Source: Methanomicrobiales archaeon (GTDB taxonomy: Archaea; Halobacteriota; Methanomicrobia; Methanomicrobiales; JACTUA01). From it: 53,077 nt of DNA. The notes beneath the pieces are model-generated. The model was given only the letters and a program-made list of their open reading frames with translations. It was not told where the DNA came from and did not search any database. The stretch covers positions 1-53,077 of the forward strand of contig JASEFH010000019.1 in assembly GCA_030019205.1 (NCBI GenBank). Reading direction: 5' to 3'. The position numbers and the translations under genes were made by a program. Shown piece by piece: positions 17,302 to 25,326 of this stretch. Each line of letters begins with the position of its first letter. Positions within the stretch are counted from its first letter, which is position 1.

Positions 17302-17568
17302 TCACGTCTGGTTCCGCAGCCACTGCAGGTACCTCTCCCGCAGTCTCCGCAGCTCCTCTCCCGTGAGGTCCTTTCTCCCCGTCTCGCGGAGGAACGTCTC
17401 CAGCTGGCTCACCACGCTCTCGGCCTCGTGGTGATCCCGGACGTCTAGGTAGATCGGGATGCTGCTGATATTGATGGTCTCTCCGCACACGTGGCAGAGT
17501 TTCCAGCGCTGGTACCGGTCCACGTAGCTGAAGGTCTTGCATCCCGGACAGCGGATGACGAGGTACAT
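17302..17568 (-). CDS. DUF1922-like zinc-ribbon protein
   Basis: 88 residues. The N-terminus MYLVIRCPGCKTFSYVDRYQ and WKLCHVCGETINIS make a rubredoxin-like zinc site with two CxxC pairs. A helical C-terminus follows (VSQLETFLRETG, EELRRLRERYLQWLRNQT). This fits the archaeal DUF1922 family, which starts MYL and has the same Cys spacing. A TATA element (GGATAAAT, 17593-17600) lies about 26 nt before the ATG, supporting this start and a leaderless mRNA; a longer start at 17622 would cross the promoter. It converges on the operon above with no gap between stop codons. Function unknown. Confidence 0.75.
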   Translation of the reverse strand: MYLVIRCPGCKTFSYVDRYQRWKLCHVCGETINISSIPIYLDVRDHHEAESVVSQLETFLRETGRKDLTGEELRRLRERYLQWLRNQT

Positions 17569-18053
17569 CAGTAACGGTAGATACGCATGTCTGGATAAAT
17601 AGATTCCTAAATTCTCGTTCATCCGGGTTTTCCCGCACAACGGCGCCATGCAGCGCTCCGGAGAGGGTGCCAGCGGGTCTGCTTTCGCACGTCCCGCGCT
17701 GACGGAGAGCTGGGGATTCTGCATCGCGCCATGCAGACGACGCCCTCTACAGAATCCGAAGAGGTCGTCGACGTCCACCCTGACCGTACCCCCCCCTCTG
17801 CCCGTCTCCTCGCGATCCAGGAGACCTGCAGACGAACGGATCGAATCCGCCGGATCCCGCCTGCGGCGTCCCCTCTGGCACCTCCGGGCGCGCTCTGGAG
17901 CCGCGGGAGAGGGTGAAGCGGTCCCCTTCGTCCCCCGGTCACTCGCAGGATCGATCCCCGGCCGTCACGCATCTGTCCTGCCGTGATCCGCCCCGCCGGG
18001 GCTTCCCGCCCGGTGCTGATGCCGGGTTTAATCCCTGAAAAGAGGGTGTTCGC
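17569..18053. other. gene-free, GC-rich stretch
   Basis: About 485 nt between two divergently placed leftward genes. Open frames on both strands are Arg/Pro-rich, lack ribosome sites and resemble no family. Only the TATA element of the DUF1922 gene (17593-17600) stands out. AAAGAGGGTGTT near 18040 could belong to the 3' end of the Sec61-beta transcript. Confidence 0.4.
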
Positions 18054-18212
18054 TCAATAGACGACGTTCAGTATGTAAATGGATACCCCGATCGCGATCG
18101 CGGATGCGACGACCAGCACAGGGTTGATGTGGATCGCCCGCCGGTCCTCGCTCTCGTAGTAGTTGACGAGACCCGCCGACGAGATCAGCCTTCCGCCACC
18201 CTTCTTTGCCAT
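18054..18212 (-). CDS. secG: preprotein translocase subunit Sec61-beta (SecG-like)
   Basis: 52 residues. Small third subunit of the archaeal SecYE-beta protein-export channel. The sequence has the expected two parts: a polar cytoplasmic N-terminus (MAKKGGGRLISSAGLVNYYESEDRRAIHI) with the conserved GLxxYYE piece, and one C-terminal membrane helix (PVLVVASAIAIGVSIYILNVVY). The length matches archaeal Sec61-beta. A CTTTATACC box at 18235-18242 is 26 nt before the ATG, so the mRNA is probably leaderless. A longer open frame upstream is a shadow of the divergent gene. Confidence 0.92.
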   Translation of the reverse strand: MAKKGGGRLISSAGLVNYYESEDRRAIHINPVLVVASAIAIGVSIYILNVVY

Positions 18213-18251
18213 AAAGGATATTTTCTCGCGCATGGTATAAAGAAGTAGCAG
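18213..18251. promoter_or_regulatory. compact divergent promoter, secG / amidohydrolase
   Basis: Only 39 nt lie between the two divergent start codons. GGTATAAAG (18235-18242) read leftward is CTTTATACC, well placed for secG. Read rightward, AAAGGATATTTT near 18215-18225 could serve the amidohydrolase gene. The two promoters must interleave, so their transcription may interfere. Confidence 0.45.
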
Positions 18252-19304
18252 GTGCCGCAGTTGTCTTCGACCGTCTATGCCGGCCACGCGCTCGTCGGGG
18301 AGGATCTGGAGGAGAGGAGCGTGCGGATCCACGTGGAGAGCGGCCGCATCGCCTGCATCGAGGAGGCGCGGAGCGTCCCCGAACTCTGGATCTGCCCCGC
18401 CTTCTTCAACGCCCACACCCACGTCGGCGATACTGTCGGCATGGACATCCCGCTGCAGGGATCGCTGGAAGCCCTGGTGGCCCCCCCGGACGGCCTGAAG
18501 CACCGCATCCTGGCTGCCACGGACCGTCCCCGCCTCGTCGCCGCCATGCGGGCGAGCCTGCAGGGGATGCTCGCATCCGGCACGCACGGTTTCGCGGACT
18601 TCCGGGAAGGGGGTGTGGAGGGGGTGCTCGCCCTGCGGAGCGCGCTCGCCTCCCTCGATATCGCGCCCGTCATCTTCGGGCGCGAGGGCGGGGAGCGGGA
18701 GGGCGACGGGATCGGCATATCCAGCATCCGGGATGTCGTTTCTGCCGAGACGCTGGCGGAGGAGGCACGGCGATCCGGCAAGCTCGTGGCGATCCACGCC
18801 GGCGAACGGGATGCGTCCGACGTGGAGCGGGCGCTCGCCCTCGAGCCCGATCTCCTCGTCCACTGCACGCATGCAACGGACGCGCAGCTGGCAGAGTGCG
18901 CGGATCGGGGGATCCCGATCGCCGTCTGCCCCCGCTCCAACTGGATTCTCGGTGTTGCCGGGGATGCGCAGCACCCACCGCTCCGCCGCATGCGGGAGTT
19001 GGGCTGCACCGTCCTCCTCGGCACGGACAACGTCATGTTCATACAGCCGGACATGTTCGCGGAGATGTCCTTTGCATACCACGTCTACCGCCTCGATCCC
19101 CGGGACCTGATCCGGGCTGCCGTGCTGGGCTCCAGACTCCTCTTCCGCTCCTTCTTTATCGAAGAAGGCGCCCCCGCAGACTTCCTCCTGATCAGACCCG
19201 CGCGATCCAGCCTGGTATTCAGCGCGGATCGCTGCTCCACTATTGTAAAAAGGGTAACCCGGTGCGATATCGAGAAAAACGTTATTAGTACTTCATGTAA
19301 ATAA
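18252..19304 (+). CDS. amidohydrolase family protein (chlorohydrolase/deaminase-like)
   Basis: 350 residues from a GTG at 18252; a TTG at 18261 is an alternative start. Metal and catalytic motifs of the amidohydrolase superfamily are present: PAFFNAHTHVGDT (HxH), KLVAIHAGERDAS (metal His and Glu), LLVHCTHATDAQ, and LLGTDNVMF (catalytic Asp). It resembles the cytosine/guanine/S-adenosylhomocysteine deaminase and chlorohydrolase branch, which hydrolyse amino groups on ring compounds. The substrate cannot be told from sequence. No operon partner: divergent from secG and followed by an independent Usp gene. Confidence 0.8.
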   Translation: MPQLSSTVYAGHALVGEDLEERSVRIHVESGRIACIEEARSVPELWICPAFFNAHTHVGDTVGMDIPLQGSLEALVAPPDGLKHRILAATDRPRLVAAMRASLQGMLASGTHGFADFREGGVEGVLALRSALASLDIAPVIFGREGGEREGDGIGISSIRDVVSAETLAEEARRSGKLVAIHAGERDASDVERALALEPDLLVHCTHATDAQLAECADRGIPIAVCPRSNWILGVAGDAQHPPLRRMRELGCTVLLGTDNVMFIQPDMFAEMSFAYHVYRLDPRDLIRAAVLGSRLLFRSFFIEEGAPADFLLIRPARSSLVFSADRCSTIVKRVTRCDIEKNVISTSCK

Positions 19305-19335
19305 TTAAGGGTAGTCTCATTTTCCGAGGGTGTGT

Positions 19336-19764
19336 ATGTTTCGCAAGATACTTGCGGCTATTGACGGCTCCAAAACCAGCACGGAGGCTCTGGAGAAGGC
19401 CATCGACGAGGCAAGACGATGGTCGGCAGAACTCCACGTGGTCTACGTGGTGGAGACCGGTCTCTTCTCGTCGATCCCGATGGACAACACCTGGGAGGTG
19501 ATCTACGGGTTGCTGGAGAAGGAGGGGCAGGATGCGCTCTCCGCTGCACGGCAGACCGCAAAGGCGGCTGGCCTGGAGATCGCCACCCATATGCGGCAGG
19601 GGCGGGCCGGCAACGAGATCATCCGCCTGGCCGAGGAACTAGGAGCCGACCTGATTGTCTTGGGTGCCCACGGCAAGAGCAATATCGACCGCCTGCTGAT
19701 CGGCAGCGTGAGCTCGCACGTGGTGAAGTACAGCCCCATAACGACCATGGTGGTGAGATCATAG
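19336..19764 (+). CDS. universal stress protein, UspA family
   Basis: 142 residues. Starts FRKILAAIDGSKTSTEALEKA, the usual first beta strand and Asp of UspA. Near the C-terminus it has LIVLGAHGKSNIDRLLIGSVSSHVVKYSP, the G-x2-G-x9-G-S ATP-binding motif, so an ATP-binding type is likely. The ATG at 19336 follows GAGGG at a good distance; a GTG at 19330 is less likely. A TATA element AAATAATTA (19299-19307) lies upstream. Five nt downstream begins a CBS-domain gene, so the two probably form a stress or energy-sensing pair. Confidence 0.9.
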   Translation: MFRKILAAIDGSKTSTEALEKAIDEARRWSAELHVVYVVETGLFSSIPMDNTWEVIYGLLEKEGQDALSAARQTAKAAGLEIATHMRQGRAGNEIIRLAEELGADLIVLGAHGKSNIDRLLIGSVSSHVVKYSPITTMVVRS

Positions 19765-19769
19765 TCGTG

Positions 19770-20615
19770 ATGACCGTCGCCGACTTCATGACCACCGATG
19801 TGGTGAGCGTCGAGATCCCCGGCAGCCGGGACGACGTGCTGAAGATCCTGAAGCGGACGGGCATCAGCGGTGTGCCGGTGCTCAAGGACGGCAAACTCGT
19901 GGGGATCATCACGAGAAAAGATCTGCTCCGGAAGTCCGAGGAGACCCAGCTCGGGCTCCTGATGTCGCAGAATCCGGTGAGTGTCGCCCGGGACACCCCC
20001 CTGGACGAGGCTGCACGCCTGATGATCGCGCACAACGTGCGGCGCCTGCCGGTGGTCGAGGATGGCAGCCTGGCGGGCATCATCAGCGTGGCGGACCTGA
20101 TCACCGCCATCGCACAGATGCGGATAAAGCAGGAGATCAAGGATCTCTACACAAGCCACACGTTCGCCCTCTGGGAGGAGACTCCTCTCTGCCTCGTGGG
20201 GCGGATCATGGAGATATCCGGCTTCGACGCGATCCCCATCCTGGACGAGGAGGGCAAACTCTCCGGCATCATCACCGAGCGGGACCTCATCAGAAACTCC
20301 AGCGTCGAGGACAGCATCCAGACGAGCGACTTCAGCAATGGCACCGACGACGACGAATGGACCTGGGAGAGCATTCGGGATCTCCACACCCTCACCTACG
20401 GCGTCTCCAGGATCAAGCTTCCGCCCCGTCCCGTGAAGTCCGCCATGATCAGGAACGTGGTGATGGTGCCCCTGAATGCCGAGGTGAGCGACTGCGCCCT
20501 GAAGATGAAGCGGGCCCGGGTCGATCAGCTCCCGGTGGTGAACAGCGACAAGGAACTCGTCGCCATGCTGTTCGATCGCGAACTCATCAAAGTGCTCTGC
20601 AGGAATGAGGGGTAA
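19770..20615 (+). CDS. four-CBS-domain protein
   Basis: 281 residues made of four CBS motifs in two pairs: 1-58 (TVADFMTTDVV, GVPVLKDGKLVGIITRKDLL), 62-118 (LLMSQNPVSVA, RRLPVVEDGSLAGIISVADLI), 130-185 (IPILDEEGKLSGIITERDLI) and 215-278 (SAMIRNVVMVPL, QLPVVNSDKELVAML). Each pair (Bateman module) usually binds adenine nucleotides such as AMP, ATP or SAM. An acidic linker (NGTDDDEWTWE) separates the pairs. No catalytic domain is attached, so it is probably a regulator that acts on a partner. The start ATG at 19770 lies just after the Usp stop. Confidence 0.85.
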   Translation: MTVADFMTTDVVSVEIPGSRDDVLKILKRTGISGVPVLKDGKLVGIITRKDLLRKSEETQLGLLMSQNPVSVARDTPLDEAARLMIAHNVRRLPVVEDGSLAGIISVADLITAIAQMRIKQEIKDLYTSHTFALWEETPLCLVGRIMEISGFDAIPILDEEGKLSGIITERDLIRNSSVEDSIQTSDFSNGTDDDEWTWESIRDLHTLTYGVSRIKLPPRPVKSAMIRNVVMVPLNAEVSDCALKMKRARVDQLPVVNSDKELVAMLFDRELIKVLCRNEG

Positions 20616-20660
20616 CAACAATATTTAAGTCGGTTGCTGTCATTCTATACTCTGGAGCAC

Positions 20661-20700
20661 TTTTATATAATTTCCAGCGTTTATACCATTCGGAGGAAGA
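20661..20700 (+). promoter_or_regulatory. promoter and ribosome site of psmB
   Basis: TTTATATAA at 20662-20670 is a strong TATA element, predicting transcription from about 20692. A strong Shine-Dalgarno GGAGGA lies at 20692-20697, six nt before the ATG at 20704. A second AT-rich box, GTTTATACC near 20679, is too close to the start to serve as the main TATA. Confidence 0.5.
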
Positions 20701-20703
20701 TAT

Positions 20704-21345
20704 ATGTCCGATACGTATCCCCAGACGATGACGGGTACCACTACGGTGGGTCTGACCTTCAGCGGAGGCGTGGTGCTCGCGACCGAGAAGCGGGCGACGA
20801 TGGGCTACCTCATCGCCAGCAAGAAAGCCAAGAAGATCTACCGCATCGCCGATCGGATCGGGATGACCATCGCCGGCGGTGTGGGGGATGCCCAGCAGCT
20901 GGCGCGCATCATGACGGTCGAGTGCAGCCTGTACGAGATCCGGCGCGGAAAGCCCATCACCGTGGCGGCCGCATCGACGCTGCTGTCCAACTACCTGAAC
21001 CAGAACCGCTACTTCCCCTACTACGTGCAGCTGCTCGTGGGCGGATACGACCGCAACGGACCGAGCATCTTCTCGGTGGATGCCCTCGGGGGTGCGACGC
21101 GGGAGGAGGAGTTCATCGCCACGGGATCCGGTTCGCCGATGGCGCTGGGCGTGCTGGAAGACCAGTACCATGCCGATCTGGAGGAGAAGGAGGCGGCCGA
21201 CCTGGCTATCCGCGCCCTGAAAGCCGCCATGCGCCGGGACATCGCCTCGGGAGAGGACATCTCGGTCGTTGTGATCGCCGCTGACAAGTACGAAGAGGCC
21301 ACCATCGTCGTGAAGCCGAAGGCGTCCGTCGCTTCAACCGTTTGA
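20704..21345 (+). CDS. psmB: proteasome subunit beta
   Basis: 213 residues; the catalytic beta subunit of the archaeal 20S proteasome. A short propeptide (MSDTYPQTMTG) ends before TTTVGLTFSGGVV, so autocleavage would expose Thr12 as the active-site nucleophile. The catalytic Lys follows in ATEKRATMGYL. GGVGDAQQLARIM, PYYVQLLVGGYD and ATGSGSPMALGVLE, then the SGEDISVVVI strand, all match the family. The gene is followed after 25 nt by the aCPSF1 gene, a linkage common in euryarchaea. Confidence 0.96.
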   Translation: MSDTYPQTMTGTTTVGLTFSGGVVLATEKRATMGYLIASKKAKKIYRIADRIGMTIAGGVGDAQQLARIMTVECSLYEIRRGKPITVAAASTLLSNYLNQNRYFPYYVQLLVGGYDRNGPSIFSVDALGGATREEEFIATGSGSPMALGVLEDQYHADLEEKEAADLAIRALKAAMRRDIASGEDISVVVIAADKYEEATIVVKPKASVASTV

Positions 21346-21370
21346 AAAATTCTTTTTTGGGAACATATGT
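21346..21370 (+). terminator. U-rich tract between psmB and aCPSF1
   Basis: Directly after the psmB stop comes TTGAAAAATTCTTTTTTGGG, with TTCTTTTTT at about 21350-21358. U-rich runs like this are the signal for archaeal termination, and aCPSF1, encoded next, is the nuclease that acts at them. It may terminate psmB transcripts or tune read-through into the next gene. Confidence 0.4.
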
Positions 21371-23260
21371 ATGCTTATTGAGGAGAGGCTTAAGGAATTA
21401 AAGGAGAAGATCAACAGTATCGTCCCCCGAGGGATTACTGTCTCCCAGGTAGAATTCGAGGGACCGGAGCTGGTCATCTATACCGACGACCCGAAGGTCT
21501 TCGCAGAGCAGGCGGATCTCATCAAGGTGCTGGCACGGGACCTGCGGAAGCGGATCGTGGTGCGCCCGAACGTGCTGGAGGATCCCGAGGTTGCCCTGAA
21601 CGAGATCCGTGCGGTCGTCGCCGAGAGCGCGGGGATCACCGACGTCTTCTTCGATGCCGATACGGGTGAGGTGCTGATCGAGGCGGAGAAGCCCGGCGTG
21701 GTCATCGGCAAGAACGGCTCGACGCTGCGCGAGATCACGCGGCACATCGGCTGGACTCCGAAGGTGGTTCGGACGCCGCCGATCGAGTCCTCGACGATCA
21801 AGCAGGTGCGGCAGTACCTCCGCGCCGTCAAGGATGAGCGCAAGGAGTTCCTGCGGGTCATCGGGAGGCGGATCCACCGTGAGATCACCAGCAAGGACCA
21901 GTGGGCGCGGGTTACCATGCTGGGAGCCTGCCGCGAGGTGGGGCGGTCGGCGTTCCTCCTCTCCACGCCCGAGAGCAAGATCCTGGTGGACTGCGGCGAG
22001 AAACCGGGCAACAGCAACGGCACGCCCTACCTTTACGTGCCGGAGATCCACCCGCTCTCCCAGCTGGATGCGGTCGTGCTGACCCACGCCCATCTGGACC
22101 ACTGCGCCTACATACCTCTCCTCTTCAAATACGGCTACGAGGGGCCCGTATACAGCACGCCGCCCACGCGCGATCTCTCGGCGATGCTGCAGCTCGACTA
22201 CCTGGAGGTGCTGCGCAAGGAGAACGAGAAGATCCCCTATACCTCGAACGAGGTGAAGGAGTACATCAAGCGCTCGATCGCCCTGAACTACGGCAACGTG
22301 ACCGACATCGCGCCGGATATCAAGCTCACGTTCCACAACGCCGGTCACATCCTGGGCTCTGCGATCGCCCATTTCCACATCGGGGACGGGCTCTACAACG
22401 TCGCTTTTACCGGTGACTTCAACTACAGCAAGAGCCGTCTCTTCAGCCCGGCGACGACCCAGTTCCCGCGGCTCGAGGCGCTCTTCATCGAGAGCACATA
22501 CGGGGGCTCGAACGACATCCAGCCGTCCCGCAAGGAGGCCGAAGAGAAGCTCTACGAAGAGGTGAACGCCACCCTCTCCCGCGGCGGGAAAGTGCTGATC
22601 CCCGCGTTCTCGGTCGGGCGGTCGCAGGAGGTCATGCTGGCTCTCGAGGAGGGCATCCGCCTGAACAAGATCCCGAAGATCCCGATCTACCTGGACGGGA
22701 TGATCCGCGAGGCGACCGCCATCCATACCGCCTATCCCGAGTACCTGAACCCGGATCTGCGGAACCAGATCTTCCGCGAGGGGATGAATCCGTTCCTATC
22801 GGACGTCTTCGTGCAGGTGGACTCACCCGAGATCCGCGAACGTGTCATCCAGGGCGGCGCCTGCGTGATCGTCACCACGAGCGGCATGCTGAACGGCGGA
22901 CCGGTGATGGAGTACCTGCGGGGGATCTCATCGGACCAGCGGAACGCCCTCATCTTCGTGGGGTACCAGGCGGAGGGCACGATCGGGCGGCGCATCCAGA
23001 AGGGGTGGCGGGAGCTGCCGCTCGGCGGGCGGGAGACGATCGCGGTGAACATGGAGATCGTGACGATCGACGGGTTCTCGGGTCACTCGGATCGCCGCGA
23101 ACTGATGAACTACGTCGGCCACGTCCAGCCCCGGCCGGAGAAGATCTTCACCATACACGGGGACGAGAACAAGACGATCGATCTGGCCAGTTCGATCTAC
23201 AAGCGCTACCGCATCGAGACGCACTCCCCCATGAACCTGGAAACCTACCGCATGATCTGA
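21371..23260 (+). CDS. aCPSF1/FttA: KH beta-CASP ribonuclease, transcription termination factor
   Basis: 629 residues, a normal length for this family. Domain order: an N-terminal KH-like domain (about 1-70), a second KH domain with the VVIGKNGSTLREI loop (near 112), a metallo-beta-lactamase domain with LTHAHLDHCAYIP (HxHxDH at about 239-244), HNAGHILGSA and FTGDFNYSKSR, an inserted beta-CASP domain, and the C-terminal GFSGHSDRREL motif with its His. It cleaves RNA 3' to U-rich signals and releases RNA polymerase. All metal ligands appear intact. It starts at an ATG after a U-rich tract that follows psmB. Confidence 0.95.
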   Translation: MLIEERLKELKEKINSIVPRGITVSQVEFEGPELVIYTDDPKVFAEQADLIKVLARDLRKRIVVRPNVLEDPEVALNEIRAVVAESAGITDVFFDADTGEVLIEAEKPGVVIGKNGSTLREITRHIGWTPKVVRTPPIESSTIKQVRQYLRAVKDERKEFLRVIGRRIHREITSKDQWARVTMLGACREVGRSAFLLSTPESKILVDCGEKPGNSNGTPYLYVPEIHPLSQLDAVVLTHAHLDHCAYIPLLFKYGYEGPVYSTPPTRDLSAMLQLDYLEVLRKENEKIPYTSNEVKEYIKRSIALNYGNVTDIAPDIKLTFHNAGHILGSAIAHFHIGDGLYNVAFTGDFNYSKSRLFSPATTQFPRLEALFIESTYGGSNDIQPSRKEAEEKLYEEVNATLSRGGKVLIPAFSVGRSQEVMLALEEGIRLNKIPKIPIYLDGMIREATAIHTAYPEYLNPDLRNQIFREGMNPFLSDVFVQVDSPEIRERVIQGGACVIVTTSGMLNGGPVMEYLRGISSDQRNALIFVGYQAEGTIGRRIQKGWRELPLGGRETIAVNMEIVTIDGFSGHSDRRELMNYVGHVQPRPEKIFTIHGDENKTIDLASSIYKRYRIETHSPMNLETYRMI

Positions 23261-23261
23261 C

Positions 23262-24320
23262 ATGAGGGATCGGTGGGCGGTCCTCCTGGGCATATTCGGG
23301 GTGATGGCGCTCTCCAACGCGGTTGTACCCGTCCTTCCCGCGTTCTCGGACCGGGTCTCGTTCCAGGGAGCGATCTACGCCGCCTACTTCCTGGGGGCGC
23401 TCATCACCGTCCTGCCCGCGGGCGTGGCGAGCGACCGGATCGGGCGGGGGATCCTGATCCGGGGCGGGCTCGTGCTGACCGTCGCCTCCGGCGCCGTGAT
23501 CCTGCTCTACCCGCAGGGGATCGCGCTGCTGGCGGGGCGGCTGCTCGAGGGGATCGCGGCCGGGCTCTTCGTTGCAGCCGGTCTCTCCTGGGTGAACTCG
23601 CGGGCGGATCACGTCCGCCTCTCCGGTTACTTCTTCGCCTCGCTCAACCTGGGTCTCCTCGCGGGGCTCCTGGTTGCGGGCGCGCTGAGCGCACTTGCCT
23701 CCACGGCGCTCGGCGGGATCGCCTTCTTCACGGCATTCTCCCTGATCCCCCTCCTGCTGAGCGGGGGCATCTCCGAAGGCGACCGCCGCGGGTTCCGCGT
23801 GCCGAACATCCTCCGCCTCGGGCAGAGGTACCTCTGGCTCTACCTCTCCGCCGTGGTGCTGCTCGGCGTCACGGGGGCGATCCCGGCGATCTATCCCCAG
23901 TTCAGCGGGGGGGATCCCGCTCTCCTCGGTCTCGAACTCGCCACGATGAACATGGCAACCATCGCCGCCGTCCTGGTCGCCCCGCGGTGGCAGCTGGCGC
24001 CGATCCGCACGATCCGCATCGCTGCGATCGGCATGGCGATCGCTGTCATGGGATCGTTCGTGACGCCGCTGGCGTTCCCCGTCATCGGGCTGTGCGCGGG
24101 ATTCGCGATCGTCTCCCAGATGGCGTTCCTGGCCGAGAGCGGCATTGCGCAGGGGGTGCTGATGGGTCTGTACTCCGCCGCGAACTACGCGGGTTTCGCG
24201 ATTCTGCCCTTCATCGCGGCCCAGGTTGCGGAGAACGTGAGTTTCCTGGCCGCCTTTGCGGTGGTCGCCGCCATGACCGCGATGATGGCTCTCACGATCG
24301 GGAGGTGCGAGTGCGGGTAA
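23262..24320 (+). CDS. MFS transporter
   Basis: 352 residues with about 11-12 membrane helices. The signature of the major facilitator superfamily is seen after helix 2 (GVASDRIGRGILIRGG, the GxxxDRxGRR-type loop). It is short for the family (usually about 400). The ATG lies one nt after the aCPSF1 stop, so it may be co-transcribed with that gene, although a functional link is not obvious. The substrate is unknown; exporters of drugs or metabolites are typical of this group. The central loop has SEGDRRGFRVPNILRLG. Confidence 0.82.
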   Translation: MRDRWAVLLGIFGVMALSNAVVPVLPAFSDRVSFQGAIYAAYFLGALITVLPAGVASDRIGRGILIRGGLVLTVASGAVILLYPQGIALLAGRLLEGIAAGLFVAAGLSWVNSRADHVRLSGYFFASLNLGLLAGLLVAGALSALASTALGGIAFFTAFSLIPLLLSGGISEGDRRGFRVPNILRLGQRYLWLYLSAVVLLGVTGAIPAIYPQFSGGDPALLGLELATMNMATIAAVLVAPRWQLAPIRTIRIAAIGMAIAVMGSFVTPLAFPVIGLCAGFAIVSQMAFLAESGIAQGVLMGLYSAANYAGFAILPFIAAQVAENVSFLAAFAVVAAMTAMMALTIGRCECG

Positions 24321-24371
24321 AAGAGGTTCCCCGACGTACGACGAGGCGTGCCCGAAGCGCAGCCGTTGCGC

Positions 24372-24509
24372 CTAGCCGCTCTCTTCCTTCGTGGCGTCCC
24401 GGTTCTGGTTGATATCGACGGGCGTTTTGCAGAGGGGACAGGTGGTCAGCCACCGGGATTTTCCCTGGTAGATCCACTCGTAGCCGCACTTCTGGCACTT
24501 CAGTATCAT
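24372..24509 (-). CDS. tiny zinc-ribbon protein
   Basis: 45 residues. Two CxxC pairs in MILKCQKCGYEWIYQGKSR and TTCPLCKTPVDI form one zinc site. The pattern KCGYEWIYxGKS is a common archaeal small zinc ribbon, probably for nucleic-acid or protein contact. CTTATAGGG, read leftward from about 24540 to 24532, is a TATA box about 26 nt before the ATG, so the mRNA is likely leaderless. The tail (NQNRDATKEESG) is polar and probably disordered. Exact function unknown. Confidence 0.75.
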   Translation of the reverse strand: MILKCQKCGYEWIYQGKSRWLTTCPLCKTPVDINQNRDATKEESG

Positions 24510-24727
24510 TTCAGAGATAGATTGTCCCTCCCCCTATAAGAACGGAATCGGTTCACGATCGGGGGTTGCCTCTTCAAACCGCAGCCTCCTGTCCGTCCGC
24601 AGATCCGCTGGCGGGTTCATGGGTCCGGCATCGCCCCCGGAGTGCCTGCCCTCCCCTGCTCTCGCGGGAGCGGTCGAATCGACCGCTCTCCTTTTATACC
24701 GGGTGCGCATCTGCAAGGAACGTTTCG

Positions 24728-24784
24728 ACAGGGTTATATATGTATATATGTATGTATGTATTTAGGCAAACCCAGGGGTGATGG
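24728..24784 (+). promoter_or_regulatory. AT-rich promoter with TATA/TGTA repeats
   Basis: GTTATATATGTATATATG followed by TATGTATGTATTTA (24733-24763) is a low-complexity run offering several possible TATA boxes. AGGGGTGAT at 24774-24782 is a strong ribosome site for the winged-helix gene that follows. Length changes in the repeat could alter promoter strength. Confidence 0.4.
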
Positions 24785-25039
24785 ATGGGTATGCACGAGA
24801 ATATCTGGAAGAATTACAATGTGACGCAGCAGAAGATTCTGAACTACCTCTATACGGGCATTCAGAAGGACAAGCGGTTCTTCAAGTCGAAGTACATCGC
24901 AAGCGACCTGGGGCTCTCCCCCAAAGAGGTGGGGACGAACCTGGGGATCCTGGCGGAGATCTGCGACGACCTGGATATCGTGCGGTGGAGCTACTCCAGC
25001 AGCACGACCTGGATGGTCACGCCCCGTGCAGCGTTGTGA
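24785..25039 (+). CDS. small winged-helix protein (DUF7123-like)
   Basis: 84 residues from ATG 24785, or 82 from ATG 24791, which has better spacing from GGGGTGAT. A single winged helix: NVTQQKILNYLYTGIQK, then KRFFKSKYIASDLGLSPKEVGTNLGILAEI, and a wing ending WSYSSSTTWMVTPRAAL. The pattern FKSKYIASDLGLSPKEVG and SSTTWxV resembles a euryarchaeal family of stand-alone winged-helix proteins. It is likely DNA-binding, but its targets are unknown. It sits alone between two convergent leftward genes. Confidence 0.75.
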   Translation: MGMHENIWKNYNVTQQKILNYLYTGIQKDKRFFKSKYIASDLGLSPKEVGTNLGILAEICDDLDIVRWSYSSSTTWMVTPRAAL

Positions 25040-25093
25040 ACGGTCCCTCTCCCCCGAAAATACGCCCCCTGTTCTCTTGAGTGCGGCAGGCCG

Positions 25094-25288
25094 CTACCCC
25101 TCCCGGCCCTGATCCCGATCTCCCCCCTCCAGCGGGATCAGGGCATCGGCGATCGCGTCGATCTCGTCCAGCACCCTCAGCTCGCGGCGCTTCATCTCGC
25201 GGAGTTCGCCGATGAGGAGCTGGAGACGCTCGCGAAGAACGCTCTCCTGCACCTCGCGGCGGGTTGCTCTGCCGGTATCCCTGGCCAT
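25094..25288 (-). CDS. small coiled-coil protein downstream of MFS gene
   Basis: 64 residues. Almost entirely charged and helical: REVQESVLRERLQLLIGELREM, then KRRELRVLDEIDAIADALIPL, a heptad-like pattern consistent with a coiled coil. It starts at an ATG 38 nt after the MFS stop, so it is likely the second gene of that leftward operon. No family is recognised, and a function cannot be named. It might be a regulator or partner of the transporter. Confidence 0.5.
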   Translation of the reverse strand: MARDTGRATRREVQESVLRERLQLLIGELREMKRRELRVLDEIDAIADALIPLEGGDRDQGREG

Positions 25289-25326
25289 GGCCCGATCTCT
25301 GCCTGCGGGCGAGATAAGAATTTCTC

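Noticed and set aside
24733-24763. TATA/TGTA run as a CRISPR or tandem-repeat locus
   Set aside because: Too short and simple; best explained as an AT-rich promoter. No CRISPR array is seen anywhere in the window.
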